Assembly (NCBI RefSeq): GCF_963675165.1
Contig: NC_087384.1
Coordinates: 3,648,182 to 3,712,181 of the forward strand
DNA: 64,000 nt
Direction: 5' to 3'
Source: Halichondria panicea
Taxonomy: Eukaryota; Porifera; Demospongiae; Suberitida; Halichondriidae
Shown here: positions 42,590 through 53,934 of the stretch, in pieces
Position numbering within the stretch: position 1 is the first letter of the stretch
Layout of the letters: every line of letters starts with the position of its first letter
Notes under the pieces: model-generated
Told to the model about the DNA's origin: nothing
Seen by the model: only the letters and a program-made list of their open reading frames with translations
The model's database searches: none
Translations under genes and position numbers: made by a program

Positions 42590-44123
42590 AGTCATGTTTT
42601 CTTGGCATGCTATTAAAATAAAACTTTGTACTCGAGTTATGCCTAGTTTTGCTTACTGTAGCGTTACTTATAGTTAGCTCTGCACTATAACGCTAGCTGC
42701 AGGAGTGAGAAAAGATGACTTGCAGCCATTAATTTAGACTTGAACTTTTGCCATCGATCGTCATGGTCGATCATTACCCACTATTAATTTTGAGTTTGCC
42801 GCAATGTGTGTATAAAAGCATGGATAGAACTAGCTTTTATGTCCACCGAGGCATCAGCACCCGCGGTGCTTTCATTTTAACAGATATTTTCTGAGTATTG
42901 TTACTACACACACAGTCAGCTTTACCATAGATCCTCTACTATCTATGGCTTTACCATATCCTCGAGGCAGTCCTAAATACTAGCATAGTTCCTACTGTAC
43001 TACTGTACACTAAATTTTATCGTGCACCGTTTCTCGAGTTGAACGAATGTTTACCCCACGAAACTTACCCGCTATACAGTTTATGAAATTGGGGAGGGTG
43101 TATGGAGGGAGGGTGTATTGGAGGTTGTGTATTGGAGGTTGCATTCTAAAAAGAGTTGTTTAAAATAAATGGTCACAGGTAACGCACGCAACATGTCAGT
43201 AACCATGGCAACATACTGATCCATTCTACAGATAGTAAAGGAAAGGGATTGGAAACGCATACGGTACAATCCTATTTACGGATTGGCGTAAATCGAAGCC
43301 ACATGGTATAATTATAATTTTGAGATAATGATAAGGGGGTTCAGGGGCATCCATATCATCAGGGGCATCCAAAAAAGCTAGATCTACAGTTACATAATTA
43401 TAATAATCTAAGGGATGTCAATAAGGGATGTCAATAATAATTATTTTATAATTATAATGTTTAGTAAGTGGTTGCAAAACTACAGTGTATACACACAAGC
43501 AAAAATAAAATTATGTATACTTAATAATGAGGTGACAGGTGAGGTTACTAAGTGATGAATCTTCCTAGATGCTTTTGTTTTGAGGGTAGGGATGGCTTGA
43601 ATTTTTTCTTACGAGCTTTTTGCTTCACATCCTAAATCACATGTACGTTGTATCAATATAGTGGGAATCATTTGCACCTCAGCATGAGTACCTCAGCATG
43701 AGTACTACAACATGTACTACAACACAACATACAAATAAAAAATAATAAAATAATAATCTGCCAAAGCATTATTGGCGCCCACAAAATTGTCACTACAACG
43801 AGAATAATTTTGTAAAACCAAGTATAACTGCCTCTTATATCACATACCATCTTATAGCTCGTGCAATCAATCGAGTAACCTGCAAACAACTTACCCTAAC
43901 TTTCAAGGTAGAAAAACACTTTTTTGGACTTTATGGTACTTATGTTTTTATGTACCCAAATAGCTCACTTGATGGGCTTGAACGCTGAAAGAATGATCTT
44001 GAGGTCCAAAACTATAGCAGCAATTGACCTTTTGACTAGCAATGAATAACATTAAAAATCGTAAGTAGCATCCAGACTCTAGCTGTTGAAAACATTGGTG
44101 CGTTTCCAATCCCTTTCCTTTAC
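42590..44123. other. No recognisable gene
   Basis: Contains CAGCACCCGCGGTGCTTTCA near 42855, also seen at 10875. AT-rich tracts with short duplications (AAGGGATGTCAAT near 43409-43436). A hydrophobic minus-strand frame (43889-43668) has no recognisable family. Confidence 0.45.
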
Positions 44124-44737
44124 CAGTGGCGTAGCCAGAGGGGGGCAGAGGCCCTCTGGCCTCAGACTCTGCTCCACAAGTTCATTTTACTAACTAGCTA
44201 GCTTAGCTAGCTGATATGAGATCGAGAGTAACTAGAGCTCTATAATTGCACGATCAACTCCACCTCTAACTATCTAGCTCCACCTCCAAATATTCATTCC
44301 AGTCAGTGCACATGCGCAAAGCCACGTGCTGAGCAGACCAAGGTCCCCCACAGAGTTGCAGACTGTTAATGTTCAGCAGCTATCACCATCATCATCATGA
44401 GTATTTTTCCGTTGAGCCCAGTTTTCACAGAGCAGCACTGCAACTGCAAGTGGCTTGCCACCCTGTCCTACTAATTCACAAGCAGAACCTGGTTAGCAGC
44501 TGCATGATTTAATTGTCACAACTCAAAACAATGCATTTTATAGGATATCTTCAAATGAAGATGTGGCTTAACCACCAGTACCCTCAAAGCAGCAGTACCC
44601 TCATTTCTTTAGCCAGATTGCGTTAGAATCAATCTCAGAGCATGTAACAACAAAAATTTTCTGGGGGAGTGCCCCCACCCCCATTGGTAATTCGTTCATC
44701 AAGCACCCCCCTATCTCAAATCCTGGCTACGCCCCTG
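44124..44737. mobile_element. hAT-like MITE
   Basis: The left end CAGTGGCGTAGCCAG (44124-44138) and right end CTGGCTACGCCCCTG (44723-44737) are inverted repeats of the CAGxGGCGTAGCCAG type found in hAT-related MITEs. TTTAC immediately flanks both ends (44119-44123 and 44738-44742), a possible target duplication, though shorter than the 8 bp usual for hAT. The interior (about 580 bases) is non-coding. Confidence 0.8.
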
Positions 44738-44995
44738 TTTACTATCTATGATATAATTCTATGGTGAGCCTTTTGTTTCAAAATGGCGATACAAAATACT
44801 ATGTGAATACCATGTGTTGGTGTCAGGATAAAATCGACTCGATGCGTTTTATCAAATCGATTATCTGGTAGGGATTATCTGGTAGGGATCGACTCGATTT
44901 TGCGATTTTGGTAGGCGATGTGTTTTATTAATTCGAATAGATGTTTTATGGGTAGGTAGGGATCGATTCTTATTATTGATCAGGCGTGAACCTTT

Positions 44996-45960
44996 ATGCA
45001 GATACCAGTGGAATTTTCACAAGATGTGACAAGGTGTGGAAAGTTTGTTCGCACAGGCCATAGTTTCCATCTACTTGCGTCACAACACAGCAAACAAATA
45101 CGATTTAGTGTTGAGCTTCAGTTGCTGAGCATAGTTCGACAAAAAGGTGGTCGTTTGATCCGGCAAATCTTGTATGGATGCAACGATTGCACTATTCCAC
45201 CAATCGGTAATCATAGTGTATCTGTACGGTCTGGCCGTGCCTTACTTGACCTCAACATTGAACTAACTTATTGAATTTCTCCGAAGTTCGGTTATTGGGA
45301 GTTCGGTTATTGGGAGTACGGTATGGAGGCGGCTGAAAGATAGTGGTATTGAAATGGACAAGTACACTGACATAAGCTAGATGATGTTGTGCGACGGCAG
45401 GTGTTTGACACAGAATAAGAGATCCCATTGAGAAGAGCTATAAATAGACGCACATACTCTGTAAAAGGATACCATAGCTTGATCAGGTGGCACTTCGTTG
45501 GGGAAATCGATGGTTATTCCAGGTGCATGCAACACAAACAACACAGCATTAACGGTCTTTCTCAAAGCTACTCAAGAGTATGGTATTCCCAGGCGAGTGC
45601 GATCAGATAAAGGTGGGGAAGTTTGTTATTTTATGGTTGCCCATCACGGACCTAGCAGGATCTTCAACACACAATTGAACGTCTTTGGAGGGATGTATTC
45701 CGCTGCGGGGTGTCCTGTCAGCGAATTAGATCTGTTCGTCCTGTATTTACCAAGGATACGAAAAAGTCTGAGTGAAGCCTAGAATTTAAAAATGGGTCAA
45801 TAGTGATTCGGTGAACATGTACGGTTTTGATCCTACCACTGTAACTGTTGTCACTCCTTTAGATGGTGAAGAATTTCTGACATCAGTCGACGTCAACACC
45901 CAATTTGATGGACATGACATGGCTATTTCTTATTACATTGCTGCTACTAAAAACAGTTAA
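44996..45960 (+). pseudogene. Integrase-core (rve-like) transposase relic
   Basis: Colinear pieces of an integrase catalytic domain occur. RRAINRRTYSVKGYHSLIRW then HFV lies just before GEIDGYSR (45429-45530; the D is the expected first catalytic Asp). TQEYGIPRRVRSDKGGE follows (45566-45620; second Asp). In another frame HTIERLWRDVF (45668-45705) carries the expected Glu. The tail VNMYGFDPTTVTVVTPLDGE leads to a stop (45812-45960). Upstream 44996-45275 (MQIPVEFSQDVTRCGKF...) and LDDVVRRQVFDTE (45380-45418) fit the N-terminal part loosely. Frames break between the second Asp and the Glu, and the usual H-x-D-G-N-H segment before HKLIRW is lost. Related multi-copy integrase-core genes are common in sponges and cnidarians (from memory). 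Not functional as it stands. Confidence 0.75.
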
Positions 45961-46830
45961 TATAAAATTTACTGTTCAATTATCTGGATGCACTAGAAAT
46001 TAGATACAGCTTGTGTATAATTATATAATTCATTTAGATAATAATTTAGATAATAATAGATAATAATTATCAATTCAGGATTCATACAATAATACATAAT
46101 TATATGCACCATACTATGATTATGCATTATTTGATTCATGTAATTATAGATGATAATTATCAATTCAGGATTCATACAAAAATCAACATACTATATATAA
46201 TAATTATATGCACCACACTATGATTACACATTCACCTTCACCTATACACCTTCACCTATATACAGATTATCTACATCGTCAATATTATTGTTCAAGTTTC
46301 TAAACCATTGTGAAGTTTTGTCCGCAATAACAGCTAGCACAGCCGCGGGTAGAGATTACAATTTCTCTCGAACAAGTGTGAGAGACGATGTATTCATCCT
46401 CTTGTTGGATACAGGACATCCAGTGGCAAACTGTACAAAGTCACGGAGAACTGTTACGGAACAAGAGGAGATGGGACGATTTAGCATATGTATAATAATT
46501 ATAGGAAAATAAACATTCCGAACGAGTGGTGCAAGCTGCGCTGCATGTGCTTGTGCTAATGCCTCTCGCCATGTTTTGCTTTTGTTTAGAGTGTTACAGT
46601 AATGATTTCAATGCTATCTTTGTGTAATAAAATTATTATTATCATTGAATCACACAGTCATTATAAAAGATGAAAGAGGAGCGAGGAGCGATGAAAGAGG
46701 AGCATGGCTTGATGAATTGATCTTCAAGGTAAAAGCATGTGTAGATTACCAATGTATTTTTTGCATTTTCTGTCAATGAAATAAAGGGTGGATTTGCAAT
46801 GAGGTCTGAGGTCAGAGGGCAGCATACAAG
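45961..46830. repeat. AT-rich stretch with a duplicated block of about 130 bp
   Basis: GATAATTATCAATTCAGGAT and ATGCACCAYACTATGATTA recur in the same order (about 46065-46130 and 46151-46225). GAAAGAGGAGCG/GAAAGAGGAGCA duplicated near 46671-46703. No supported gene. Confidence 0.7.
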
Positions 46831-47371
46831 CTATAGCTCTGTGTCCTCATCAGAGTCTGTTGCAGATTCCTCATCATCAGATGCTAGTGCCTTTAGAGAT
46901 TGAAGAATAGCAGCAGTTGCGTCCTCAAATTTACCATCAACAGGTTCCTTGTAGTACTCCTCTACCAGGGCCTCGTATTTTTTCATTGCTTGGACGTTTT
47001 CTTTACTAATATGTTTTCTTTACTAATATGCTGGAATCTCCAGTCCTCCTTGTTACCAGAGGAGATCTCCGATGGTGGGCATCAGTAACCCTACAGGACA
47101 CTCTTCCACCATGAAGGATAATGAAATGGGTGATCCTGGAAACCTCTCTGGGTAAATGTCCAACCACTGAATCAGAAGAGAATCCTGGAAACCGTTTCTT
47201 CGTTGCTATTGCATACATATCGTGTGGATTGGAGATTTCTGGTTCAACACGCAACATTTCGTTAACAGTGGGGACCCACATGGATCTATACTGATGATAG
47301 CCCCTAATTCCACACAAGAACCTAAACCTCAAGAACCTAAACCTCAAACTACCAGTACCACCTGTAGCCAT
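46831..47371 (-). pseudogene. HIRAN-like domain protein, broken by a 17-bp duplication
   Basis: A 121-codon frame starts MATGGTGSLRFRFLRFRFL and continues GIRGYHQYRSMWVPTVNEML, VEPEISNPHDMYAIATKK, VVGHLPREVSRITHFIILHG and GRVSCRV. The G-Y-H-x-Y..W-x-P..GE/NE-x-L..E..N-x-x-D-x-Y-A-I-A..V-V-G-H-L-P-R pattern is a HIRAN-like module. HIRAN domains bind DNA ends in helicases, but this stand-alone family is uncharacterised. The coding sequence should continue through GGLEIPAY (another frame, about 47045) into AMKKYEALVEEYYKEPVDGK, then an acidic end DDEESATDSDEDTEL and TAG (46833-46831). A 17-bp duplication (46996-47012 and 47013-47029) lies at the break. Confidence 0.65.
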
Positions 47372-47679
47372 ATTTATCTGTGTTCAATCACTTTCACCTG
47401 GCTATTTCTATTATTAAATATTTGAGGGCAATTTACCTTTTCTATCCACGTGGCTGGAATACACGTGGCTTGATTACAGCTGCTTGTTTAGCTAGCTAGC
47501 TACTGTCAACGAACCTTTTTCAGTATGGGTTTTGCCGTTCTAATCCTGCCACAGTGGAAGAAGAAAGACCACCCACCCCACCCTACATGCCTGCCATTGA
47601 GGAATCTGGGCTAGGAAGAGTGGAGCATGAGAGCATCACAGCAAATGTAGCAGACCCAAGACCCTCAACTAAGAAGAGA

Positions 47680-48456
47680 AAGACGAGGAGAAAATATACA
47701 GCCTACACTGGAGCACAGATTGGCTCTTGAAAATGGGATGAGAATGCTAGACTCCATTTTTTACTACATTCCAAACTTGGCAGAGAGCACAATTCAAAAT
47801 TTTAAGAAAGCATACAAGGAAAGGCTAGAGGAGCAAAAAAAGCATCAACATCCTAAACCTATCACAGTAATCCCAGCTTTGCCCCGTGGAAGACGACCAA
47901 TACTTATGGAGTTGGATGAGAAGCTGATTAAATTTCTTCGGAGTCTCCGATGTAAAGGTGGTGTGATCAATAGGCATGTTGTTCGAGCAGCTCTCATTGC
48001 TAGCAATCCATCAACATCACAACACCTAGCTAAATTTGATATGCCTCGTTCATGGATTCAGTGGTTTTACTAAACGGATGGGAACTACTACACGACCACC
48101 AGGACTGTACAAGGAATGTCGAATGGAGTACTTAGGGGCATCAAGGACAAAATAAAGAAGTCCATCTGAACTTGTGCTTAATGCCGACCAAACTCCATCA
48201 TCTTATATTTCTGTTGGAAAGATAACGATGGCCAAGAGTGGATCAATACCTATCAAGGGTTTAACTGATAAGCTACCCTTACTTTTGTCGTTACCTTGGC
48301 TGGTGATTTTTTGCCACTATATCAAGGAAAGACTACAGCAAGTCTCCCCCGTGGTTTCCACTTTCCAACTGGGTTTAGTTTATCACAGAATCCTAAACAT
48401 TGGTCCAACGAGACAGAAACTCTGAAATTGATAGATGAAGTGATTAATCCTTACGT
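47680..48456 (+). pseudogene. Tigger/pogo-like DDE transposase relic
   Basis: Colinear with a DDE superfamily endonuclease family. FYYIPNLAESTIQNFKKAYK then ERLEEQKKHQHPKP (47759-47860) precedes LDEKLIKFLRSLRCKGGVIN then RHVVRAALIASNPSTSQHLA (47915-48035). FDMPRSWIQWFY follows. LNADQTPSSYISVGKITMAK (48178-48237) carries the first catalytic Asp region. PIKGLTDK follows. In other frames come AGDFLPLYQGKT, then GFHFPTGFSLSQNPKHWSNE and TETLKLIDEVINPYVV (48380-48456). The last codons run straight into the GT array. Frame shifts occur at 48066 and about 48285, and the second and third catalytic residues are not present. A dead copy cut at its 3' side. Confidence 0.8.
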
Positions 48457-50286
48457 GGTATGTGTGTGTATGTGTTGGGAGGGTATGCATGCCGTGTGTG
48501 TGTGTGTGGGGGGGTGTGCACGTGTGTGTGTGTGTTGGGGGCGGTGTGCACACCGTGTGTGTGTGGGGGAGTGTGTAGACCGTGTGTGTGGTGTGTGTGT
48601 GTGGAGGGGCTGTGCACGGCGTGTCTGTGTGTGGTGTCTGTGTGTGGGGCCGTGTTTGTGTGGTGGTGTGCACACCGTGTGTGTGTGGGGGAGTGTGTAC
48701 GCCGTGTGTGTGGTGTGTGTGTATGGAGGGGCTGTGCACGGCGTGTCTGTGGGTGGGGCCGTGTTTGTGTGGTGGTGTGCACGCCGTGTCAGTGTGTGTT
48801 GTGTGTGTGTGTGTGTTTGGGGGTGGTGTGTCTTTGTGTGTGTTGTGTGTGTGTGGGGGGTAGGGGTGTGCGTGTCGTGTTTGTGTAGTGTAGTGTGTAT
48901 CTGTGTAGAGGGGGTGTGCACGCCGTGTTTGTGCGTGCCGTGTTTGTGTGGTGTGTGTGTGTGTGTGTGGGGGTGGTGGGTTTTGTGGCGGTTGGTGGTG
49001 TGTAGGGGTGCTGTGTGTGTGTGTGTGTGTGAGGTGTGTGGGGGGGGGTGTGCACGCCGTGTGTGTGTTGTGTGGGGCCGTGTGTGTGTGGAGGCGTGTG
49101 CATGCCGTGCATGCCTTGTGTGTGTGTGTGTGGTGGTGTGTGTGTGCGTATGTGTTGGGGGGTGTGCACGCCCTGTATGTGTGTATGTGGGGGGGTGTGC
49201 ACGCCGTGTTTGTGTGTGTGAGTGTATTGTGTGTGCGCGTTGGGGTGGTGTGCACGCCGTGTGTGTGTGGAGGGGCCGTGTCTGTGTGGGGGTGTGCTTG
49301 CCGTATTTGTGTGTGTGGGGGTGGGCAGTGTGCACGCGATGTGTGTGTGTGTGTGTGGTGTGTGTGCACGCCGTGTGTGTGTGGGGTGTGTGGTGTGTGG
49401 TTGTGTGGAAATGTTTGTGTGTGTGTGTGTGTGTTGGGGGGTGTGCACGCCGAGTGTGGGGGGGTGTGCACGCCGTGTTTGTGTGTGTGTGTGTGTTGTG
49501 TGTGTGTGTGGGGGCGGTGTGCACGCCGTGTGTATGTGTGTGTAGGGTGTGTGCACGCCGTGTCTGTATGTGTTGTGTGGTGGGGGTGGCGTGCCGTGTT
49601 TGTGTGTGTGTGTGTGGTGTTTATTGGGTGGTGTGTGGTGTGTGTGTGTGTGTGAGGGTGTGAGGCTGTGAGGGGGTGGGGGGTGTGCGTGCCGTGTTTG
49701 TGTGTGTGTGTGTGTGTTGTGTGGTGTGTGTGTGTGTTGGTGTGTGTGTGTGTGTTTGTGAGTGTGTGGTGTGTGCAGGCCGCGTGTATGGGCCGTGTGT
49801 GTGTGGTGTGCACGTCGTGTTTGTGTATGTGTGGGGTATGTGGGGGGGTGTGCACACCGTATGTGTAGGGGGTATGCTGTGTGTGTGTGTGTGTGGGGTG
49901 CACGTGTGTGGTGTGTACGCCGTGTTTGTGTGTGTGTGTGTGTGTGGAGAGGGTGTGCACGCCGTGTGTGTGTGTGTGTGTGTGGGTGTATGTGTGGTGG
50001 GAAGGGGGGTGTGTGTGGTGTGTTGTGTATCTTTGTGTTGTTGTGTGTGTGTGCACACCGTAGGTGTGTGAGTGTGGGGGTGTGCAGTGTGTGTGTGTGT
50101 GGGGTGCACGTGTGTGTGGTCCCCCGTGTTTGTGTGTGTGTGTGTGTGTGTGGGTGTGTGTGTGTGGTGGGAGAGGGGGTGTGTGTGGTGTGTTGTGTGT
50201 GTGTTGTGTGTTGTGTGTGTGTGTCCGTGTGGTGTTTGCGTGTGTGTAGTGTGTGCAAGCTGTGTGTGTGTGGGGGGGGTGTGTAG
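48457..50286. repeat. GT array with GTGTGCACGCCGTGT punctuation
   Basis: Tens of copies of a unit combine (GT)n, GGGGG and GTGTGCACGCCGTGT. Unit length varies, about 40-90 bases. Some copies read CACACCGTGT or CATGCCGTGT. Cys/Val or Thr/His frames are artefacts. Confidence 0.97.
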
Positions 50287-50420
50287 GCATACACACACAC
50301 TGGCCAAATTCAGATCAAACCTGGCAGTCACACCTGTTTAGAGGGAACAAACTTTTCATCACGTGCTATCAGCCTCCGTTCATTCGTTTCATTCGGCCGG
50401 TTTCCACGCGTTCACACCCC
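50287..50420. other. Non-repetitive island
   Basis: About 130 bases of unique sequence (contains TTCATTCGTTTCATTCGGCC) between GT and CA blocks; no recognisable gene. Confidence 0.6.
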
Positions 50421-51271
50421 CTCACACACACACACACAAACACGGCGTGCACACCAAACACACGTGCACACCACACACACAAACACAACACACATACTGC
50501 ACACCCTCCTCACACACACCCACACACACACACAGCGTGCACACCCCCACACACACAAACACACACAATCACGGCGTGCACCACCACACACACACACACC
50601 CACACATACCACACACATACCACACATTGTTGTGTGGGGCCGTGTGTGTGTAGTGTATGGGGGCGTGTGCATGCCGTGTGTGTGTGTGTGGGGGGGTGTG
50701 CTTGCCGTGGTTGTGTGTGTGTGTGTGTGTATTGGGGGGGGTGTGCACGCCGTGTTTTTGTGTTTGAGTGTATTGTGTGTATGTGTTGGGGGCGGTGTGC
50801 ACGGCGTGTGTGTGTGGAGGGGGTGTGCATGCCGTGTATGTGTGTGTTGTGTGTGTTGTGTGTGCGTGTGTGTGGGGGTGTGCTTGTGTGTGTGTGTGTG
50901 GGTGTGGGTGTGTGGTGTGTGTGTGGGGGTGGTGTGAACGCTGTGTGTGTGTGTGGTGGTGTGTGGGGGGTGGTGTGTGTGTATGTGTGTGTGGGGTGTG
51001 TTGTGTATGTGACACACACAAACACACACACACACCTACACACGCGTGCACACCCCCCACACACCACTCACACACGCGTGCTTACGTGCACACCACATGC
51101 ACACCACACACACACAACTCACCCCCTCATACACACTGCACACCCCCTCCTCACACTCACTCACACACACCACACACACACACAGCATGCACACCCTCAC
51201 ATACCCACACACATACACACATAAACACGGCGTGCATACCACACATACACACACACATACCACATACATAC
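50421..51271. repeat. Mixed-orientation GT/CA array
   Basis: CA-strand units (ACACGGCGTGCACACC) at 50421-50628 switch to GT-strand units (50630-51010) and back to CA-strand units (51012-51271). Confidence 0.95.
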
Positions 51272-51272
51272 C

Positions 51273-51705
51273 TAGTCTCATGAATCAGCCGCCGTTCTTT
51301 TGGAACCACCGTTTGAGCACTCTTGTCATCGTTTTATGTGCCAAGACGGAATTCCGTCTTGACCAATCAAATTGCAGAAGTCCAGTCAGGTGATGAACTT
51401 GGAGGCAGCAAAGAACTGCACTTTGCTCAACGCATTTGGATAATCATTACGCATGCATTACGCATCATACATAGAAGCTGCTACGAAGCATAAGCAAGGC
51501 AAGCAGGGGTCCTTGGGCACAGATTTAGCACCACAGCAAAACCCAAGTAGAGACTTCGCTTAAAATAATTATGTGTGGGCGTAAGATCACGATTTAATTA
51601 CATTCCATTGGTTTTGTGAGCAATCAACATTCCATTTTGAAAGACTTCATGACAAGAGTGCTCAGACAGTGGTTCCAAAAGAACGGCGGCGGATTCATGA
51701 GACTA
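51273..51705. mobile_element. MITE-like insertion inside the GT/CA array
   Basis: The left end TAGTCTCATGAATCAGCCGC (51273 onward) matches the reverse complement of the right end (51705 downward) over about 53 bases with a few differences (including GCCGCCGTTCTTTTGGAACC). It contains about 330 bases of unrelated non-coding sequence. ATACATACC-type sequence flanks both sides, but that is also array sequence. Confidence 0.75.
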
Positions 51706-52650
51706 ATACATACCACACATACACGACCCCCTCCACACATACACACACGGCGTGCATACCCCACACACACACGGCCTGCGTGTTGTGTGGGTGTGTGTGG
51801 TGTGTGTGAGGGGGTGTGCACGCCGTGTGTTTGTGTGTGTGTTGTGTGTGTTGTGTGGGGGTGTGCATGCCGTGTGTGTGTATGAATGCCGTGTGTGTGT
51901 GGAAATGTTTGTGTGTGTGTGTGTGGTGTGTGTGTGTTGGGGGGTGTGCACACCGTGTTTGTGTGTGTGTGTGTGTATTGTGTGTGTTGGGGGGCCGTAT
52001 GTGTGTGTGTGGGGGGTGTGCATGCCGTGTTTAACCCAACACACACACAATACACACACACACACAAACACGGCGTGCACACCCCCACACAACACACACA
52101 CCCCACACACACAACCCACAAACACACGGCCTACACACGGCCTACACACACACACGGCGTGCACACCGCCCCCAACACACACACTCCTATGTAAACAGTA
52201 GCTCCCTTTTTTTGAGGTGACTATTTTGTATGTGTGTGTATGTGGGGGGTGTGCACGCCGTGTTTGTGTGTGTGTGTGTGTTGGGGGCGGTGTGCACGCC
52301 GTGTGTGTGTGTGTCTGTGGTGTGTGTGTGTGGAGTTGTGTGTGCGTGTGTGGGGGGGTGGTGGTGTGCGTGCCGTGTTTGTGTGTGTTTGTGTGTGTGT
52401 GTGTGGTGTGTGTTGTGTGGTGTGTGTGTGTGTAGGGGGTGTGCATGCCGTGTCTGTGTGTGTTTGTGTGCGTGTGTGGGGGGTTGTGGTGTGCGTGCCG
52501 TGTTTGTATGTGTTTGTGTGTGTGTGGTGTGTGTTGTGTGGTGTGTGTGGTGTGTGTGTGTGGGGGTGGGGGTGTGGACGCCGTGTGTGTGTGTGGTGGT
52601 GTGTGGGGTGATATGAATGCCGTGAGTGTGTTTGTGCACGCCGTGTCCGT
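51706..52650. repeat. Mixed-orientation GT/CA array
   Basis: CA units to about 51770, GT units 51775-52030, CA units 52040-52190, a short unique piece (52190-52225), then GT units to about 52650. Confidence 0.95.
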
Positions 52651-52682
52651 GTCTGGTTGCAAAGAGTCTGCCACATCTGGTT

Positions 52683-53720
52683 ACCAGAAAAAGAAGTGGT
52701 CAGTTTTGCTCTGATAGCACTTGCCCCAATTGGTGATCTCTTGGCATTTACTCAATCAGTTGCTGCAATTCTGTTTCTGCAGCAGAAGATTATGGAGTCT
52801 TGCAGTCGTTTGTTCTCTCAAGCAAAGAAAATACTTAAACATTACTCGCTTAATAAGTTCCTGCACCTTGTGGCCGTAAGGCAGTGTGCCTCCTAGAAAA
52901 GGAATAAAAATGGTACCAGCGGAGTCACGCAAGTCTTTTTCATCTATGCTCCCACATGCACTCTCTCCTGCTTGTGTTTAGTCACGCAAGTCTTTTTCAT
53001 CTATGCTCCCACATCCTGCTTGTGTTTAGTGTGTCTGTCCCTGTTACTGTTTCTGGCCTGTTACTGTTTGTGAAGGTAGTAGGGCAATCAATTACACTCC
53101 CTTGTACCAGTTAGTTAATTCATGCCCTATTTGAGAAAAGCTACCAAGTACAATGCCTGCTATCAAAGAGCAGTGTGTCACTGGAAAAGGCAGGCATTCG
53201 TGAATGGTTCATGGAAATAGAGTCATGAATATCCCTCAAAAACGAAGGTATCACGACATCTCTTCCACCAACCACAAGAATCTTTCCCGTCTACAGCCAA
53301 ACATATGACCTCAACATCATCTGATACTGATTTGCCAAGTTTCCAAGACAAAGCTCAAGCTATGGGATTGATGATGATGGAAGCAATTTGTCTTGTTAAA
53401 GAGTCTAGCCTGCTCCTGGTTGCAAATACCAGAAAAAGAAGTGGTCAGTTTTGCTCTGATAGCACTCGCCCCAATTGGTGATCTCTTGGCATTTTACTCA
53501 TTCAGTTGCTCCAATTCTGCAGCAGAAGATACGGAGTCTTGCAGTCGTTTGTTACGAAAATACCTAACATTACTTTCTTAATAACTTCTCAGATGCCTGT
53601 GCAGCTCGTGGCCGTAAAGGCGGTGTGCCTCCTAGAAAACGAATAAAAATGGTACCAGCAATCACACAAGTCTTTTTCATCTATGCGCACACTTTCCTGC
53701 TTGTGTTTAGTAGACGTCTG
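52683..53720. repeat. Two diverged copies of a segment of about 300-350 bp
   Basis: 52683-53030 and 53428-53720 share GAAAAAGAAGTGGTCAGTTT, TGCTCTGATAGCACT, CCCCAATTGGTGATCTCTTG, GGAGTCTTGCAGTCGTTTGT and GTGCCTCCTAGAAAA. A third partial piece starts near 53850 (CTTTCCTGCTTGTGTTTAG). Within copy 1, TCACGCAAGTCTTTTTCATC is itself repeated (52925 and 52982). Possible coding (for example TDLPSFQDKAQAMGLMMMEA at 53325-53390) is unassigned. Confidence 0.75.
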
Positions 53721-53934
53721 TCCCTGTTACTGTTTCTGGAGGTAGTAGGGCAATCACTTACACTCTGTTGTTCCTTTAGCTACTTCATGCCCATTGAGAA
53801 CAGCTTCAAGTACAATATCTGCTAGGGGTTAGGTCCCACGTGCACACTTTCCTGCTTGTGTTTAGTGTTTGCCCCTGTTACTGTTTCATGTTCACCACTA
53901 CCTTTAGCTAATTTATGCCCAATTTGAGAAAAGC

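Noticed and set aside
43668-43889. Hydrophobic minus-strand frame, possible membrane protein
   Set aside because: Leu/Ile richness follows from AT-rich sequence; no start context, no family, and the 3' end lies in a short duplication.
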